Assembly (NCBI RefSeq): GCF_019352175.1
Contig: NZ_JACBYI010000006.1
Coordinates: forward strand, 62,001-126,000
Source of the DNA: Paenibacillus sp. S150
Lineage (GTDB): Bacteria; Bacillota; Bacilli; Paenibacillales; Paenibacillaceae
DNA length: 64,000 nucleotides
Reading direction: 5' to 3'
The position numbers and the translations under genes are program-made. This document shows positions 45,211 through 54,205 of the stretch, in pieces. Numbering within the stretch: position 1 is the first letter of the stretch; each line of letters opens with the position of its first letter. The notes below the pieces were generated by a model. That model was not told the DNA's origin and did no database searches. It saw nothing but the letters and a program-made list of their open reading frames with translations.

Positions 45211-45855
45211 TTATCCTTTGGTTTCTAGATCGAGGAGAAGTTTGACGATGGAAGTTTTGGTCAGCCGCCCCACCACATCGAGTCTCGGGCCGTTTTCTTC
45301 CACAGTGCCGGGAATCACCACCGGCAAACTGTCCACCTCGTGAAAAATCATTTTTTGCGCGGCATCAAGCACCGTGTCCTCTGGCGAAACTGTCACGACC
45401 TTGGGCTGGCGGGTCATCACCATGCTCACAGGCATGGACACCGCACCGGGATTGCCCAGCGTAACCTTCAGAAAATCCTTGCGCGAGGCCACTCCTGTCA
45501 GCTTGCCGTCCCCGTCGCAGATAATCAGCGTGCCTACATCCTGCAGAAACAGGGTAACCACGGCATCCTGAATGGTAGTCGTCTCGCGGATAATAATCGG
45601 GATGCTCTGAATATCCTTGACCTTGGTTTCCTTCAGCAGATAGCCTCCGCCGAGGCGCTGCGAGGTTTTTTTGCCGGGAAAATAACCGACCTTTGGCTTG
45701 GCGTCAATGTACTCCAGCATGACGAGAACGGACAAGTCCGAACGGATCGTCGGCTTGCTGAGATTGAGATGCTCCGCGATTAGTTCCGCGGTTATCGGTG
45801 CTCTTCTTTTGACAACTTCAATAATTTGCAGTTGACGGGATGTCAGTTCGATCAC
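45211..45855 (-). CDS. ccpN: Gluconeogenesis repressor CcpN
   Basis: A 214-residue regulator. The N-terminal helix-turn-helix (LTSRQLQIIEVVKRRAPITAELIAEHLNLSKPTIRSDLSVL in sections) is followed by two CBS domains (IPIIIRETTTIQDAVVTLF; VSPEDTVLDAAQKMIFHEVDSLPVV). CcpN represses gapB and pckA-type genes under glycolytic conditions and senses ATP/ADP. It forms an operon with the PPDK regulatory protein. Its own promoter at 45973-46001 contains a palindrome suggestive of autoregulation. Confidence 0.93.
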   Translation of the reverse strand: MIELTSRQLQIIEVVKRRAPITAELIAEHLNLSKPTIRSDLSVLVMLEYIDAKPKVGYFPGKKTSQRLGGGYLLKETKVKDIQSIPIIIRETTTIQDAVVTLFLQDVGTLIICDGDGKLTGVASRKDFLKVTLGNPGAVSMPVSMVMTRQPKVVTVSPEDTVLDAAQKMIFHEVDSLPVVIPGTVEENGPRLDVVGRLTKTSIVKLLLDLETKG

Positions 45856-45972
45856 AGGTTCCCTCCACTTTCCGGATACAATCTGGTGTTCCTTAACAGA
45901 AGGAGCACCGGTTGCCGATTCCCCCTTCCATTCTTACGTCTTATTGGAATATATAACCCTTAACTTGCTTAT

Positions 45973-46001
45973 ATAATACGCAATAATGATCGTTATTGCA
46001 A
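45973..46001 (-). promoter_or_regulatory. ccpN promoter with palindromic spacer
   Basis: On the minus strand, TTGCAA (46001-45996) and TATTAT (45978-45973) are 17 bp apart. The spacer and -35 are covered by a near-perfect 20-bp palindrome (45980-45999; arms GCAATAA / TTATTGC). ATATAATACG occurs as a direct repeat on both sides (45971 and 46003). Further upstream, 46075-46190 holds two degenerate copies of a purine-rich ~40-bp unit 75 bp apart; no gene is seen there. Confidence 0.6.
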
Positions 46002-46337
46002 CATATAATACGTCATATATATTTTTTTGTTGAAAATATACTATTGCTGAACCAAAGGTGCAGATCTGCGCGTGGAGATAGCGGGGAATGAGCGTGGGTG
46101 TGGAGTTAGGAGGAAGAGTGCGCTGGGGGAGTTGAGTAAATTAGTGGTTGAGATGGCGGGGAAAGAGAGTGAGTGTGGAGTTAATGGGGAATATCAGTGC
46201 TTGTTGGTCCCGTATACCTGTGTTTAGTCAGCTATTCTCGTTCAATTGAGGAAGGACAGAATGTTGCGGACACAGCCGGGGCCAATACCGTCCCCGGCCC
46301 GGCTAACCCCGGGCGTTATCCCTCGCGCCGTCTCCGG

Positions 46338-47297
46338 CTAAAGCACCTGCTTCCGCGGATACACCCCGCCTTCCTCCGGCTGCACCAGCGGAGTGCCCCG
46401 TTTCTTCCGCAGCATCAGCTGCTTCAGTGCGCCGGCATTCACAAGCACGGTGCCGGCAATGATCGTGAACACACCGAGTAAAGTAATCCAGGCTACAGAC
46501 TCCCCGTAGAACAGGTAACCTACGCCGACTGCAATCGGCGGAGAGATGTAGAGCCAGGTGGAAGGAAAGACGGGATTGGTCTTGGCGACCAGCCAATAGA
46601 ACAGCGTGTGGCCAACCATGGAGCCGATCACCGTCAGGAAGAGCAGGGAACCGGCTGTTTTGAACGACAGCAGGAAGCCGGGATGCACGTTTTCTGTAAA
46701 CAGGGACAGGAGGAACAACAGCGCTCCGCCGTACATCATTTGGGCCGCGTTCAGGGTGACCGGCGATACACCGGAGAAGGCGCTGGTTACTTTTTTGGAG
46801 TAGATCGCTCCAGCCGCGTAGCAGCATTCCCCGATCAGCACAACAGCACAGCCGATGAGCCACAGAGGAGATACATCAACAGCAAGGCTTGGCAGCACGA
46901 GCAGCAGCACGCCGGTGAAGCCAATAATGCAGCCGATCAGTGAGTGGAGGGGGGCTTTTTGCCTCAGAAAAGCGGTCTGCAGCAGCAGGATCATCATCGG
47001 TCCGGTAGCCGACAGGACGGCGGCAAGCCCCGAGGAGACATACTGCTCGGCCCAATACAGCGCGGAAAAGGTCCCGAAGGTCAATGCGGCCCCGGTGAAC
47101 AGCATTTCTTTGCGCAGGAGCAGGGCGAAGCTGGCTTTGCCTTTCCAGGCCATGAAGAGGAACAGTGCGGCGCCTGCAACGAAAAAGCGCAAGCCCGCCG
47201 AGAAGAAGGGAGGCGCACCGGCATCCACGCCGATTTTGATCACCAGAAAGGTGGTGCCAAAGATAAGACAGACAAGCGAGTAAGCGAGCATAATCAT
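46338..47297 (-). CDS. EamA/DMT-family transporter
   Basis: A 319-residue membrane protein with ten predicted helices in two EamA repeats. FGTTFLVIKIGVDAGAPPFFSAGLRF is the usual first-repeat start, and PVFPSTWLYISPPIAVGVGYLFYGE is in the last helix pair. These proteins export small metabolites such as amino acids or related compounds. The ATG at 47297 has AAAGGGG eight bases before it. It is divergent from a MocR-type regulator, which often controls such an adjacent exporter or PLP-related gene. Confidence 0.88.
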   Translation of the reverse strand: MIMLAYSLVCLIFGTTFLVIKIGVDAGAPPFFSAGLRFFVAGAALFLFMAWKGKASFALLLRKEMLFTGAALTFGTFSALYWAEQYVSSGLAAVLSATGPMMILLLQTAFLRQKAPLHSLIGCIIGFTGVLLLVLPSLAVDVSPLWLIGCAVVLIGECCYAAGAIYSKKVTSAFSGVSPVTLNAAQMMYGGALLFLLSLFTENVHPGFLLSFKTAGSLLFLTVIGSMVGHTLFYWLVAKTNPVFPSTWLYISPPIAVGVGYLFYGESVAWITLLGVFTIIAGTVLVNAGALKQLMLRKKRGTPLVQPEEGGVYPRKQVL

Positions 47298-47502
47298 GTT
47301 AAGTTCCCCTTTGTGATGGTGGTGTGGCAGTCGGCCCATGTGTTGGATTCATCATATCGGAAGCTGGACAGAACAGAATATGGACCACAGAACAGATGGG
47401 GGGCGGAATATTGTACAATAGGATTATGAGATGTGAGATAGGGACGACTACGGGACTTGGCCCGCTTGGGCAGAGGCGACCATGGAAAGGAGCAGCATAC
47501 AG

Positions 47503-48915
47503 ATGAAAAAAGCGTCAGGAGCAGAACAGCAGCCTCCCTTGTTTCGCCGGGTGTATGAGCATATGCACAACCGGATGGAGCGGGGGGAATGGAAGGCGCA
47601 TGACAAGCTGCCGTCGATCCGGCTGCTGGCTGAGGAACTGAAGGTGCACAGGCTCACGGTATTCAAGGCCTACCGGGAGCTGGCCGAAGACGGCAAGGTG
47701 TATGTAAAAGACAAATCCGGCTATTACGTCTCCCCGGGCAGCAGCACGGCGGGAGAGGCTGCGGAAGGAGCGGCGGTATCCTCGTATATGCTGGCAAATC
47801 CGATGTCCGATATACAGCGGATGCCGGCAACCTACCAGTTCTCGCAGGCGCTGATCGATCCGGGACTGCTGCCCAACCTGTTCCTGTCTGACTATGTCAA
47901 AAAAGTATTCGACCTCTACCCGAAGGTCATGGGTACATATTCCTCTGTCCAGGGCGACGAAGAGCTGCGCGGGACGCTTAGCCGCCATTTCCGGGAGCAG
48001 CACCGGCTGCAGCTGTCGCCGTGCGAGCTGCTGATTACTTCGGGCGCGCAGCAGGCGATCAATCTGATCGCAGGCATTATGCTGGGACCGATGGATGCGG
48101 TGCTGGTGGAGCGTCCGACATACAGCGTGGCCATGGATATTTTCCGGCGTCTTGGGGCGCGGCTGATGCCGGTGGAGATCACCCCTGAGGGCTATGATCT
48201 GCAGCAGGTTGAGGAGCTGATGCGCAGGCACCGGCCCCGGATGTTCTACATGAATCCGACGCATCACAATCCGACCGGCTACACGGTTCCGGCGCGGCAG
48301 CGCAAGCTGCTGGTCGAGCTGGCGGAGCGCTACCGCTGTCTCATTGTGGAGGATGATCCGTTCCGGGACATGTACTTCGCGGAGGAGCCGCCGCCGCCTT
48401 TTTTTGCCTATGATACGGAGGGCTGGGTGATCTATATCAGCAGCTTCAGCAAATATGTTGCCCCGGGTCTGCGGATTTGCGCGGTGGGCTGCCGTTATCC
48501 GTTCATGGAGCAGCTGATTACCGCCAAATCGCTCGCGGACAACGGCACGCCCATTCTGAACCAGAAAATATTTCTGCACTACTACACCTCGCCGCGCCTG
48601 CAGCAGCATCTTGTCAAGCTGCGGATCGCGCTCCAGGTGCACAAGGAAATTGTGGAGGAGGAGCTTGCCGCCACCGGCTGGGAATGGACACCCCCGCAAG
48701 GCGGGCTGAATCTCTGGGTCAAGCTGCCGGAGCCTATTTCCGTAGATGTGCTGTTTGCGCGTTGTATGGAGCAGTCCATATCCTTTGTTCCGGGCGGAAT
48801 TCTCGATCCGCTGGGGGAGATGAAGTCCTGGCTTCGCCTGAGCTACTCTTTTGCGAGCGAAGGGGTGCTGCGCGAAGGCATCCGCCGTCTGGCGGCGGTT
48901 GCGCGGGAGATGTAG
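47503..48915 (+). CDS. MocR-type GntR/aminotransferase regulator (PdxR-like)
   Basis: A 470-residue fusion of a GntR winged helix (MERGEWKAHDKLPSIRLLAEELKVHRLTVFKAYRELAEDGKVYV in sections) with a fold-type I aminotransferase domain. In the second part, TSGAQQAINLIAGIML, NPTHHNPTGYTV, VEDDPFRDMYF and the PLP lysine in SSFSKYVAPGLRICAVG are visible. Such regulators sense PLP or an amino acid/GABA-like ligand. The ATG at 47503 follows GGAAAGGAGC and is preferred over the ATG at 47482. It is divergent from the EamA transporter, its likely target. Confidence 0.88.
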   Translation: MKKASGAEQQPPLFRRVYEHMHNRMERGEWKAHDKLPSIRLLAEELKVHRLTVFKAYRELAEDGKVYVKDKSGYYVSPGSSTAGEAAEGAAVSSYMLANPMSDIQRMPATYQFSQALIDPGLLPNLFLSDYVKKVFDLYPKVMGTYSSVQGDEELRGTLSRHFREQHRLQLSPCELLITSGAQQAINLIAGIMLGPMDAVLVERPTYSVAMDIFRRLGARLMPVEITPEGYDLQQVEELMRRHRPRMFYMNPTHHNPTGYTVPARQRKLLVELAERYRCLIVEDDPFRDMYFAEEPPPPFFAYDTEGWVIYISSFSKYVAPGLRICAVGCRYPFMEQLITAKSLADNGTPILNQKIFLHYYTSPRLQQHLVKLRIALQVHKEIVEEELAATGWEWTPPQGGLNLWVKLPEPISVDVLFARCMEQSISFVPGGILDPLGEMKSWLRLSYSFASEGVLREGIRRLAAVAREM

Positions 48916-49110
48916 CCGGGGAGTCTCTGCGGACTGCGAGTGAAACCGGTACCCTCCGGAATTACCTCTGCTTCCCCCGGGACCATACTTATCTTTTTAC
49001 AAACATTGCATATTTATTGCTTTGTTTAACATTAATCGGATTTTCGGAAAATATCCCCTTAATATACTTGCTCTAGTATGAGGTAGTAATCAAGCTTAAG
49101 GAGGGTGTAT

Positions 49111-50379
49111 ATGAAATCACAGAAAAAGAATAGATTCAAGGCCGTACTCACTGTCACTGCGGCAGGTGCGCTTTTGGCTTCGGGCATAGTGGCTGCCCCA
49201 ACCGTCAAACCGGCAGATGCGGCTGCCTCACAGACAAAAAGTGTCATTCTTTTTGTGGGCGACGGCATGGGGACAGCAGCGCGTAATGCGATCCGGCTGG
49301 CGACCGTGGGCGAAAAAGGCAAATTGGCCATGGATGATATGCCCTACGCTGGACTGATTCATACCAGCTCTACGGTACCGGTTACAGATTCGGCAGCATC
49401 AGCCACGGCGTATGCCAGTGGAGTAAAAACGTATAATGGAGCCATCGGCATGGATGCCGGCAAGAAATCGGTGCCGACCATCGCGGAATATGCCAAAGAA
49501 GCCGGTAAATCCACAGGTGTGGTAACAACCAGCCAAATTACAGATGCTACAGGCGCAGCTTTTGGCGCTCATGTGGAAGACCGCTCGAAGCAAAGCGACA
49601 TCGCATTGCAGCTTCTGACCAAGAGCAAAGTGGATGTTCTGCTCGGCGGCGGTGAGGATTTCTGGTATCCGGCAGGCGAAGCGGGCAAGTTCCCGGATAC
49701 CCCGGTTGAAGATCCTTCCGAGAAGAGCAAGGGAACCCAGGGCAATCTGGTCAACAAAGCGAAGCAGCTCGGGTACACTTATGTATCTACGAAGGACGGC
49801 CTGAAGCAGGCCAAGGGCAGCAAGCTGCTCGGACTGTTCGCCAACGAGGAAATGTTCCAGCAGAATGAGGAAGGTCAAGGAGACATTTATAATCCTGCAG
49901 TGTCCCTGCCGGAAATGACCCGGAAAGCGATCGACACCCTGTCCAAGAACCAAAAAGGCTTTTTCCTGATGGTAGAAGAAGAAGGTACGGATGAATTTGC
50001 CCACAAAAATAATGCCAAAATGACGATTAAATCCGGACAAGCCCTGGATGCAGCCGTGCAGGTCGCCAAGAATTATGCCAAAAAGAATCCGGACACCCTG
50101 GTGCTGGTGCTGGCTGACCATGAAACCGGCGGGCTCTCCCTTGAAGCCGTAGACGCCGAGGACGAATCGGGAGACGGCATTTCCAAAGAGGACGGCCCGT
50201 TTGCCATTGCCAATTCAAAGGCTAACTTTGTAGTGGACTGGACAACCTCCGGCCATACGGCAGTCGATATTCCGGTTACAGCGATGGGCAAAAACGCCCA
50301 GCTCTTTACCGGAGTGTTTGAGAACACAGCCGTGTTCGATAAGCTGATGCAGGCCTATGGATTTAAAGTAAAAAAATAA
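49111..50379 (+). CDS. Secreted alkaline phosphatase
   Basis: A 422-residue exported phosphomonoesterase. It has a cleavable signal peptide (basic KSQKKNRFK, hydrophobic VTAAGALLASGIVAA, then ADA-like site). The metal and active-site motifs are VILFVGDGMG, DSAASATAYASGVKT with the catalytic Ser, FLMVEEEGTDEFAH and LADHETGG. Length fits PhoA/PhoB-type Bacillus phosphatases. AAGGAGGG precedes the ATG. Upstream, TTTACA (48996) and TTAACA (49026) in an A/T-rich stretch may be Pho-box hexamers, but the match is loose. It releases phosphate outside the cell. Two terminators follow. Confidence 0.92.
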   Translation: MKSQKKNRFKAVLTVTAAGALLASGIVAAPTVKPADAAASQTKSVILFVGDGMGTAARNAIRLATVGEKGKLAMDDMPYAGLIHTSSTVPVTDSAASATAYASGVKTYNGAIGMDAGKKSVPTIAEYAKEAGKSTGVVTTSQITDATGAAFGAHVEDRSKQSDIALQLLTKSKVDVLLGGGEDFWYPAGEAGKFPDTPVEDPSEKSKGTQGNLVNKAKQLGYTYVSTKDGLKQAKGSKLLGLFANEEMFQQNEEGQGDIYNPAVSLPEMTRKAIDTLSKNQKGFFLMVEEEGTDEFAHKNNAKMTIKSGQALDAAVQVAKNYAKKNPDTLVLVLADHETGGLSLEAVDAEDESGDGISKEDGPFAIANSKANFVVDWTTSGHTAVDIPVTAMGKNAQLFTGVFENTAVFDKLMQAYGFKVKK

Positions 50380-50413
50380 TGCGGCGGAGCGAAGAGTTCC
50401 TGTTGCAGAATAC

Positions 50414-50443
50414 AAGCTGGCCGGTTTTTCGGCTGGCTTTTTC
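50414..50443 (+). terminator. Intrinsic terminator of the alkaline phosphatase gene
   Basis: AAGCTGGCCG pairs with CGGCTGGCTT through two G-U wobbles, followed by a T-run. Confidence 0.85.
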
Positions 50444-50500
50444 TAAATATAGAATTTATATGCTTGGCACACTAAATGATCCTTCTATTTCTCTGAAGGG

Positions 50501-50546
50501 GCTGACCCAAAAGCCATGAAATGGCTGCTTGGGTCAGCTTTATTTT
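50501..50546 (+). terminator. Second terminator-like hairpin
   Basis: GCTGACCCAA (50501-50510) and TTGGGTCAGC (50529-50538) form a perfect 10-bp stem with an inner AGCCAT/ATGGCT stem, then TTTATTTTT. It ends 13 bp before repeat A copy 2. Confidence 0.85.
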
Positions 50547-50558
50547 TAAAAGAGAATT

Positions 50559-50638
50559 TATATGTTTCACGCTATACATTAGCCTTATCTTTCCCGCTGA
50601 AACGGACACCGTCCTTATAAGGACGGCGCAGCCGTTTC
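50559..50638 (+). repeat. Dispersed hairpin repeat A, copy 2
   Basis: Nearly identical to 8331-8410, with the same outer stem GAAACGG/CCGTTTC and inner palindrome. As in copy 1 it starts about 14 bp beyond a terminator. Confidence 0.8.
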
Positions 50639-50764
50639 TGCTTGCGTAAGATATACGCAGGCTTTTGGAGTGGACGCTCCGCGAACGGAGCGTTGTCCGG
50701 GTCGCTGTGCTCTCCAGATTTATTTCATTCCCCCTAGGAGCTGCGAGGAAATTAGTAGCCGCTT

Positions 50765-50806
50765 TTGTTGACAAAACCTCCACGGTTTTGGGAGTTTTGT
50801 CAACAA
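50765..50806. repeat. Long perfect inverted repeat
   Basis: TTGTTGACAAAAC (50765-50777) and GTTTTGTCAACAA (50794-50806) are exact complements, with CTCC/GGAG inside continuing the stem. No T-run follows. It lies in 1.7 kb of noncoding DNA and is not part of any recognised gene. Confidence 0.75.
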
Positions 50807-50956
50807 TGTAGCGGTACTTTATTTCGTCGCAGTCTCTTAGCGGTGAAAATACGGAGACCCAGGCGGCCGCTGCCGCTGTTCCGCGGGTCCGTCCGCTCCG
50901 CTGTTTAAGCGGGAGGTGGCTCTGTAGTAATAGGTGATGAGAGTTAACCAGCTCCG

Positions 50957-50987
50957 CCTTAACAACGGCATTTCTGCCGTTATTTCA
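50957..50987 (-). repeat. Single dispersed copy of the 51-bp array palindrome
   Basis: The palindrome AACGGCA-TTTC-TGCCGTT (50964-50981) with flanks matches, on the reverse strand, the first unit of the tandem array at 62398: AATAACGGCAGAAATGCCGT, then TGTT and AGGCGGA. About 30 bp are shared between the two sites. Confidence 0.7.
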
Positions 50988-51253
50988 GGGCACGCGGCAG
51001 TAATCTTGCGAATAATTTCACACAGCGAGAAAGAGTAAGCGAAGGAGTGTGGAAGTAAGCGTTGGGAAGGGAGCTGCCGGCATGGAACTATGAAGCCTTG
51101 CTTCATTTCGCCTGCGCACAGATCATTTGGAGAAGCGTACAATCCGTTCATTCCCGATAACTTATTTTGGGATAGGTTCTTAATGTATAGGAATGGAACC
51201 GGAGAACCTGAAAAAGCTGATGAAACCCAAGGAAGGTTCATAGGGAACGGAAG

Positions 51254-51542
51254 CGAAGTGGAAAAAGTAACACTAATGGTCTGGAATTCTGGCTTCAACG
51301 GGCTTTAGTGGGATTTTGTACACTTAATGGAGGCCCACTCCCTCCAAATGGCTGATTTCAGCCGGATTAGTTGTACTTTTTCCCACTAGGGATGATCCAG
51401 GATTGGAATTCGCTGCCTTAGTTATCCTTTTTACCACTCAAATGGCTTCCCTTTTGATTAATTATTCAGGTTCATCTTAATGTAGGAGTATTCCTCTGTA
51501 AGGGAGAGAAACGGATCGATTAGGGAGCCTTTTTCCCGCTAA
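51254..51542. repeat. Four-core phased repeat B, locus 3 (five cores)
   Basis: Cores start at 51254, 51305, 51367, 51418 and 51520: spacings 51, 62, 51 and 102 bp, orientation reverse, reverse, then forward. A degenerate sixth core may follow at 51569. Flanks and inter-core sequence match locus 2 closely. The surrounding 50.4-52.1 kb has no convincing gene. Confidence 0.88.
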
Positions 51543-51874
51543 TGCAAGCGAAAAAGGAAAAGTGGGGATTAAATTTACTTTTTCAGACGGTTGAGAGAGT
51601 AGCTTTTTGGAGGAGATCGGAATCATAAACCTTTGATTTATAAGGTGTTTTCTAATCGGAAATCATTAAAAACCGGGTTCTCAACAGTCTGTCTTTTTCC
51701 ACTTGGGCTTAGGCCGCCGGGTCTCAGCAGGAAGGTCTGGAGGGATCGGGGAGGAAGAGCTTCAGCCGGCCAGGGGAACCGGAGAGCCAGGGAGCCGCAG
51801 CCGGCTCACACCTGAAATGCAAATAGCTGCGCTGCCCGATGAAGGACGGCACAGCCGCTTTTTTTTAAGAATTT

Positions 51875-51953
51875 GCATGCTTTGCGCTATAAATGATCCT
51901 TAATCTTTCGCGCTGAAACGGGTACCGTCTTTTAAGGACGGTGAAGCCGTTTC
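51875..51953 (+). repeat. Dispersed hairpin repeat A, copy 3 (diverged)
   Basis: GCTGAAACGGGTACCGTC and AAGGACGG-TGAAGCCGTTTC keep both stems of repeat A despite changes and a one-base loss in the inner stem. A related short hairpin (AGGACGGCACAGCCGCTTTT) precedes it at 51842, and a similar one lies at 26551. Confidence 0.65.
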
Positions 51954-52118
51954 CGCTTGTTTTGCGGCAGTATGTTTGGGTTATTAGACGAAATAGCCGC
52001 TGCAGCTCTATTTGCCCATATATTTACATTTTTCTAGTAACATTTGTAACTGACGGGCTTGCTGAAAATTGATAAATATAGGATGTAAGCGTTTTATAAC
52101 ATGACTGGGGGGATGTTT

Positions 52119-52670
52119 GTGAAAAAAGTAACAAAATTATTGCTGGCAGCGGGTATCTCATTGGCTGTCATAGGTACCCTAAACAGCGGTGCCCTGAACA
52201 ATGTGTCTTCAGCAGCGAGCGCACCGCTCAAGGTTGGCCGGGTAGAAGCAGCCGCTCATGGCACCAAATGCTTCACTGTGGCCGTAGCCGTCGTGCAAAA
52301 TGGCGTCATCGTAGCCGCTTCGCTGGACGATTATCAATTCCTGGGTACGGATGTGGCAAAGGGAGTGCCTAACTCCGACAAGGACTTCGGACAGAATTAC
52401 AAAGATCCTTCACTGGTTCTGGCCTCCAAGAAAGCGAATACCAAATATTACAGCGAGCATATGAAAGAAGAAGCAAAGTCTACAGTTTCTTATGACAAAA
52501 ACCTTGCCGCTATCGAGAAATTTGCGACCGGCAGAACGATCAAGTCGCTTGAAGCTACGCTTACGTACAAGAGCAAAGAACAGGTGGTTGATGCTGTCAG
52601 CGGAGCGACCCTTGTAGATACCGACGGCTACCTGAAAGCCATTCTGGCTGCTGCCAAGGCTGCGAAATAA
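52119..52670 (+). CDS. Exported FMN-binding-domain-like protein
   Basis: A 183-residue secreted protein. Signal peptide: KKVTKLLLAAGISLAVIGTL, then a polar stretch and AAS-type cleavage site. The mature part ends in VDAVSGATLVDTDGYLKAI, which resembles the D/S-G-A-T flavinylation motif of FMN-binding domains (RnfG/NqrC, PplA type). The central part has charged helices (DPSLVLASKKANTKYYSEHM). GTG at 52119 follows GGGGGG at good distance. It is convergent with feoAB; a link to extracellular iron reduction is only positional inference. The family call is moderate. Confidence 0.6.
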   Translation: MKKVTKLLLAAGISLAVIGTLNSGALNNVSSAASAPLKVGRVEAAAHGTKCFTVAVAVVQNGVIVAASLDDYQFLGTDVAKGVPNSDKDFGQNYKDPSLVLASKKANTKYYSEHMKEEAKSTVSYDKNLAAIEKFATGRTIKSLEATLTYKSKEQVVDAVSGATLVDTDGYLKAILAAAKAAK

Positions 52671-52696
52671 GCTTCTGCTTCAATAAAGGCAAATGT

Positions 52697-52736
52697 AAAG
52701 CCTCCCTTACGGATACAGGTGTAAAGGAGGCTTTTT
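52697..52736 (+). terminator. Intrinsic terminator
   Basis: AAAGCCTCC-CTTAC (52697-52710) pairs with GTAAAGGAGGCTTT (52721-52734) with one mismatch, then T-rich DNA follows. It ends the FMN-binding-like gene. Confidence 0.85.
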
Positions 52737-52795
52737 ATGTTTTCTTTTTTGTGGCTTGCGGGAAACCCGGCATCTGCAGGAATGAACAGACGGCA

Positions 52796-54205
52796 TTACA
52801 CCCAGCCGAACAAGCGGGCTGACTGGGCAACGGCAAAGGTTGCGGCAATGGCGATTCCGAGCGGAATGACAGCGGACAGCACGGCCCATTTCATGCTGCG
52901 GGTTTCTTTGTAGATGTTGATAAGCGTAGTGCCGCACGGATAATGGAGCAGAGAGAACAGCATCATATTCAGCGCGGTCAGCCAGGTCCAGCCATGGCTC
53001 AGGAAAATATCCTTGATGCTGCCGAGCCCATCTATATCGACCATCGCGCCGGAGGACATATATCCCATAAGCAGAATCGGCAGCACGATTTCATTGGCAG
53101 GCAGTCCCAGGACAAAAGCCATAATTATGAAGCCGTCAAGACCAAGCAAATTCGCAAAGGGATCAAAAAAAGCGGCCATATGGTTAAGGATGCTGCTTCC
53201 GTGAACGGACACATTGCCCAGTATCCAGGTGATGATTCCGGCCGGAGCGGCGACGATAATAGCCCGGGTCAGCACGTTCAGGGATTTCTCTTTGGAGGAA
53301 ATAAGGATGGTTTTCCAAATTTGCGGACGCCGGTAAGGCGGAAGCTCCAGGGTGTAATGAGTAGGTACGCCGCGCAGCGCCGTCTTGGACATGACCCAGG
53401 AGACAGTCAGGGTGACAATAATGCCGACCAGGACAATGCCCATCAGCACCAGTGCTGTCGATAAGGTGCGCAGCGCACCCGCTGCGGCTCCGCCGACCAT
53501 AAAAAGGGATGAGAGCAGAATCAGCGCTGGCCAGCGGCCGTTGCAGGGCACGAAGTTATTGGTCAGAATAGCAAGCATCCGTTCACGGGGCGATTCAATA
53601 ATGCGGGTGGAGAGAATGGCGGCGGCATTGCAGCCGAAGCCCATCGACATGGTCAAGGCCTGCTTGCCGTGGCCGCCGGATTTTTTGAACAGACGGTCCA
53701 TGTTGAAGGCCACGCGCGGCAGATAGCCGAAATTCTCCAGCAGCGCGAACACCGGGAAGAAAATCATCATTGGCGGCAGCATGACGCTGATGACCCAGGA
53801 GGTTCCACGGTACAGCCCCAGCACAAGCACGCCGTGCAGCCACGCCGGGGCGCCCAACGCCCCGAAGCCCGCAGTCAGATAGCCTTCGGTCCATCCAAAG
53901 AGGGAGGCAAGCCAGCCCGAGGGATAGTTGGCGCCGGCAATCGTAATCCAGAACACCAGGCCGAGGCCGGCGAGCATAATGGGGAATCCCCATATCTTGG
54001 AGGTGACGATGTTATCCAGCTTATAGGTGCCGGCAAGCTTCTTTTGGTCCTTGTAGGTGACCGCATCGCGGCAGATATCGGCGGACACCCCGTAAATGCC
54101 GCTGACAATCTCATCCCGGATCGCGCCTTTGTCCGCCAGCCTCTTCGCTGCTGACAGCAGGGAATCCAGCGCGTCCGTTCCTTTAATGACATGCGGTGAC
54201 TCCAT
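52796..54205 (-). CDS. feoB: Ferrous iron transporter FeoB, membrane part
   Basis: A 469-residue permease half of FeoB. The cytosolic start is MESPHVIKGTDALDSLLSAAKRLADKG, followed by helices with the Gate/NFeoB-C blocks GFGCNAAAILSTRIIESPRERMLAILTNNFVPCNGR (in sections), LGLPANEIVLPILLMGY and LLHYPCGTTLINIYKETRS. The G domain is encoded separately upstream. A strong GAAGGAGG lies nine bases before this ATG, inside the end of the G-domain gene, so the split looks genuine rather than a sequencing shift. The genes overlap by 23 bp. Confidence 0.88.
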   Translation of the reverse strand: MESPHVIKGTDALDSLLSAAKRLADKGAIRDEIVSGIYGVSADICRDAVTYKDQKKLAGTYKLDNIVTSKIWGFPIMLAGLGLVFWITIAGANYPSGWLASLFGWTEGYLTAGFGALGAPAWLHGVLVLGLYRGTSWVISVMLPPMMIFFPVFALLENFGYLPRVAFNMDRLFKKSGGHGKQALTMSMGFGCNAAAILSTRIIESPRERMLAILTNNFVPCNGRWPALILLSSLFMVGGAAAGALRTLSTALVLMGIVLVGIIVTLTVSWVMSKTALRGVPTHYTLELPPYRRPQIWKTILISSKEKSLNVLTRAIIVAAPAGIITWILGNVSVHGSSILNHMAAFFDPFANLLGLDGFIIMAFVLGLPANEIVLPILLMGYMSSGAMVDIDGLGSIKDIFLSHGWTWLTALNMMLFSLLHYPCGTTLINIYKETRSMKWAVLSAVIPLGIAIAATFAVAQSARLFGWV

